NCBI GenBank assembly: GCA_947442115.1
Contig: CANEVK010000201.1
Location: 1 to 5,433, forward strand
Direction: 5' to 3'
DNA from: Bacteriovoracaceae bacterium
Lineage (GTDB): Bacteria; Bdellovibrionota; Bacteriovoracia; Bacteriovoracales; Bacteriovoracaceae
Length of the DNA stretch: 5,433 bases
The notes under the pieces are model-generated. The model searched no databases. It worked only from the letters and a program-made list of their open reading frames with translations, and was not told where the DNA came from. The position numbers were made by a program, and so were the translations under genes. Of the stretch, positions 4,764-5,433 are shown piece after piece. How positions within the stretch are numbered: position 1 is the stretch's first letter; each line of letters starts with the position of its first letter.

Positions 4764-5433
4764 AGCAGTTTACTAGCGATCTCAGAAAGTGGCGATCGTT
4801 CACCGACCTGAAGCTTAACATGAGCGACAATCTCTTCACCCTTGAGCTTATCAATTGTATAAACCAGACCGTTATTTAAGGAATCCAGGTACGGGTTATC
4901 AATCTGTTCAGAGTCACCAGTGAGAACAATTTTAGTCCCCTCTCCGGCCCGAGTAATAATGGTCTTAATCTCGTGAGGAGTTAGGTTTTGAGACTCATCA
5001 ACAATCATGAACTGCTGAGGCAATGAGCGTCCTCTGATGTAGGTAAGAGGCTCAACATGGAGAAGCCCTTGATTGATGAGCTCATCCCAAGTTGTCATTT
5101 CATTTCTGGCCCTTTGATTGCCAAAAAGAAAATCAATATTATCGAAAATAGGTTGCATCCATGGACCCAGCTTCTCATTGATATCGCCGGGTAAAAATCC
5201 AAGATCACGTCCCATGGGAACAATGGGTCTAGAGACGAGGACTCGAGAATAATTTTGCTTGGTAATGGCGCATTCAAGGCCTGCCGCAATCGCCAGAAGG
5301 GTTTTTCCGGTTCCGGCCTTACCAACGAGAGACACTAGATTGATTTCATTATTCAGGAGTGCATCGAGAGCGAATTGCTGCTCAATATTCTTAGGGTGAA
5401 TGCCCCAAACTCCTTCCTTAGGTTTAATTAAGG
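4760..5433 (-). CDS. phoH: PhoH family ATPase, C-terminal part of a PhoH2 (PIN-PhoH) type protein (5' end outside window)
   Basis: The minus-strand frame is open to the right edge, giving 223 visible residues; the GTG at 5335 is an internal Val codon, since conserved sequence continues upstream of it. Visible order: a linker with W-G-I-H-P-K-N-I-E-Q-Q-F-A-L (about 9-22), Walker A G-K-A-G-T-G-K-T (37-44), a P-M-G-R-D-L-G-F-L-P-G segment (72-82), Walker B F-M-I-V-D-E-S-Q-N (141-149) and the L-T-G-D motif (170-173). The G-I-x-P-x-N-x-E-Q linker and the C-terminal G-E-R-S-P-L-S-E-I-A end resemble YlaK/PhoH2 proteins, where an N-terminal PIN ribonuclease domain is fused to PhoH; the PIN part would lie beyond the window. 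Such proteins couple ATP use to RNA unwinding or cleavage. The TGA overlaps the PilZ ATG, making a two-gene unit. Confidence 0.93.
   Translation of the reverse strand, partial: LIKPKEGVWGIHPKNIEQQFALDALLNNEINLVSLVGKAGTGKTLLAIAAGLECAITKQNYSRVLVSRPIVPMGRDLGFLPGDINEKLGPWMQPIFDNIDFLFGNQRARNEMTTWDELINQGLLHVEPLTYIRGRSLPQQFMIVDESQNLTPHEIKTIITRAGEGTKIVLTGDSEQIDNPYLDSLNNGLVYTIDKLKGEEIVAHVKLQVGERSPLSEIASKLL

Noticed and set aside
5095..5325. Minus-strand ORF in another frame within phoH
   Set aside because: It is a shadow of the conserved PhoH frame that carries Walker A and B.

Overview
The window is a compact, AT-rich bacterial segment with genes on both strands. The content (Sec-exported and lipoprotein-type products, a hybrid kinase with a separate HPt protein, a PilZ protein, a PhoH2-type ATPase and sigma-54 promoters) fits a Gram-negative bacterium. 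The style resembles Bdellovibrionota/Bacteriovoracia, but that placement is an impression and no marker gene here proves it.

Layout. Bases 1-93 are the 3' end of an unidentified plus-strand gene. It meets tail to tail a small, very basic minus-strand ORF (90-278, possibly starting at 371). A divergent control region (279-466) follows, with a palindromic candidate enhancer site (292-313) and a full-consensus sigma-54 promoter (410-425). Next come dps (467-973, ferritin-like DNA-protecting protein) and an exported SGNH/GDSL-type hydrolase (1037-1813). The hydrolase meets tail to tail a minus-strand signalling block: an HPt protein (3448-3161), then a second full-consensus sigma-54 promoter (3106-3091), a predicted 46-codon small ORF (3061-2921) and a soluble hybrid histidine kinase/receiver (2928-1810) whose GTG start overlaps the end of the small ORF. 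After a divergent gap (3449-3659) with a clean dyad comes a small plus-strand lipoprotein (3660-4199). It meets a minus-strand PhoH2-PilZ pair coupled by an ATGA overlap (PhoH enters from the right edge; PilZ 4763-4194).

How it fits together. The kinase (H21 to D302) and the HPt protein (H42) have the parts of a His-Asp-His phosphorelay whose output regulator is not in the window. The two near-perfect -24/-12 promoters put dps and the kinase under RpoN and so under some enhancer-binding activator, also not in the window. The most useful new observations are these two promoters, the candidate enhancer palindrome upstream of dps, and the unannotated small ORF that seems to be the first cistron of the kinase transcript. 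All three convergent gene junctions have overlapping stop codons, leaving no room for conventional terminators between genes.
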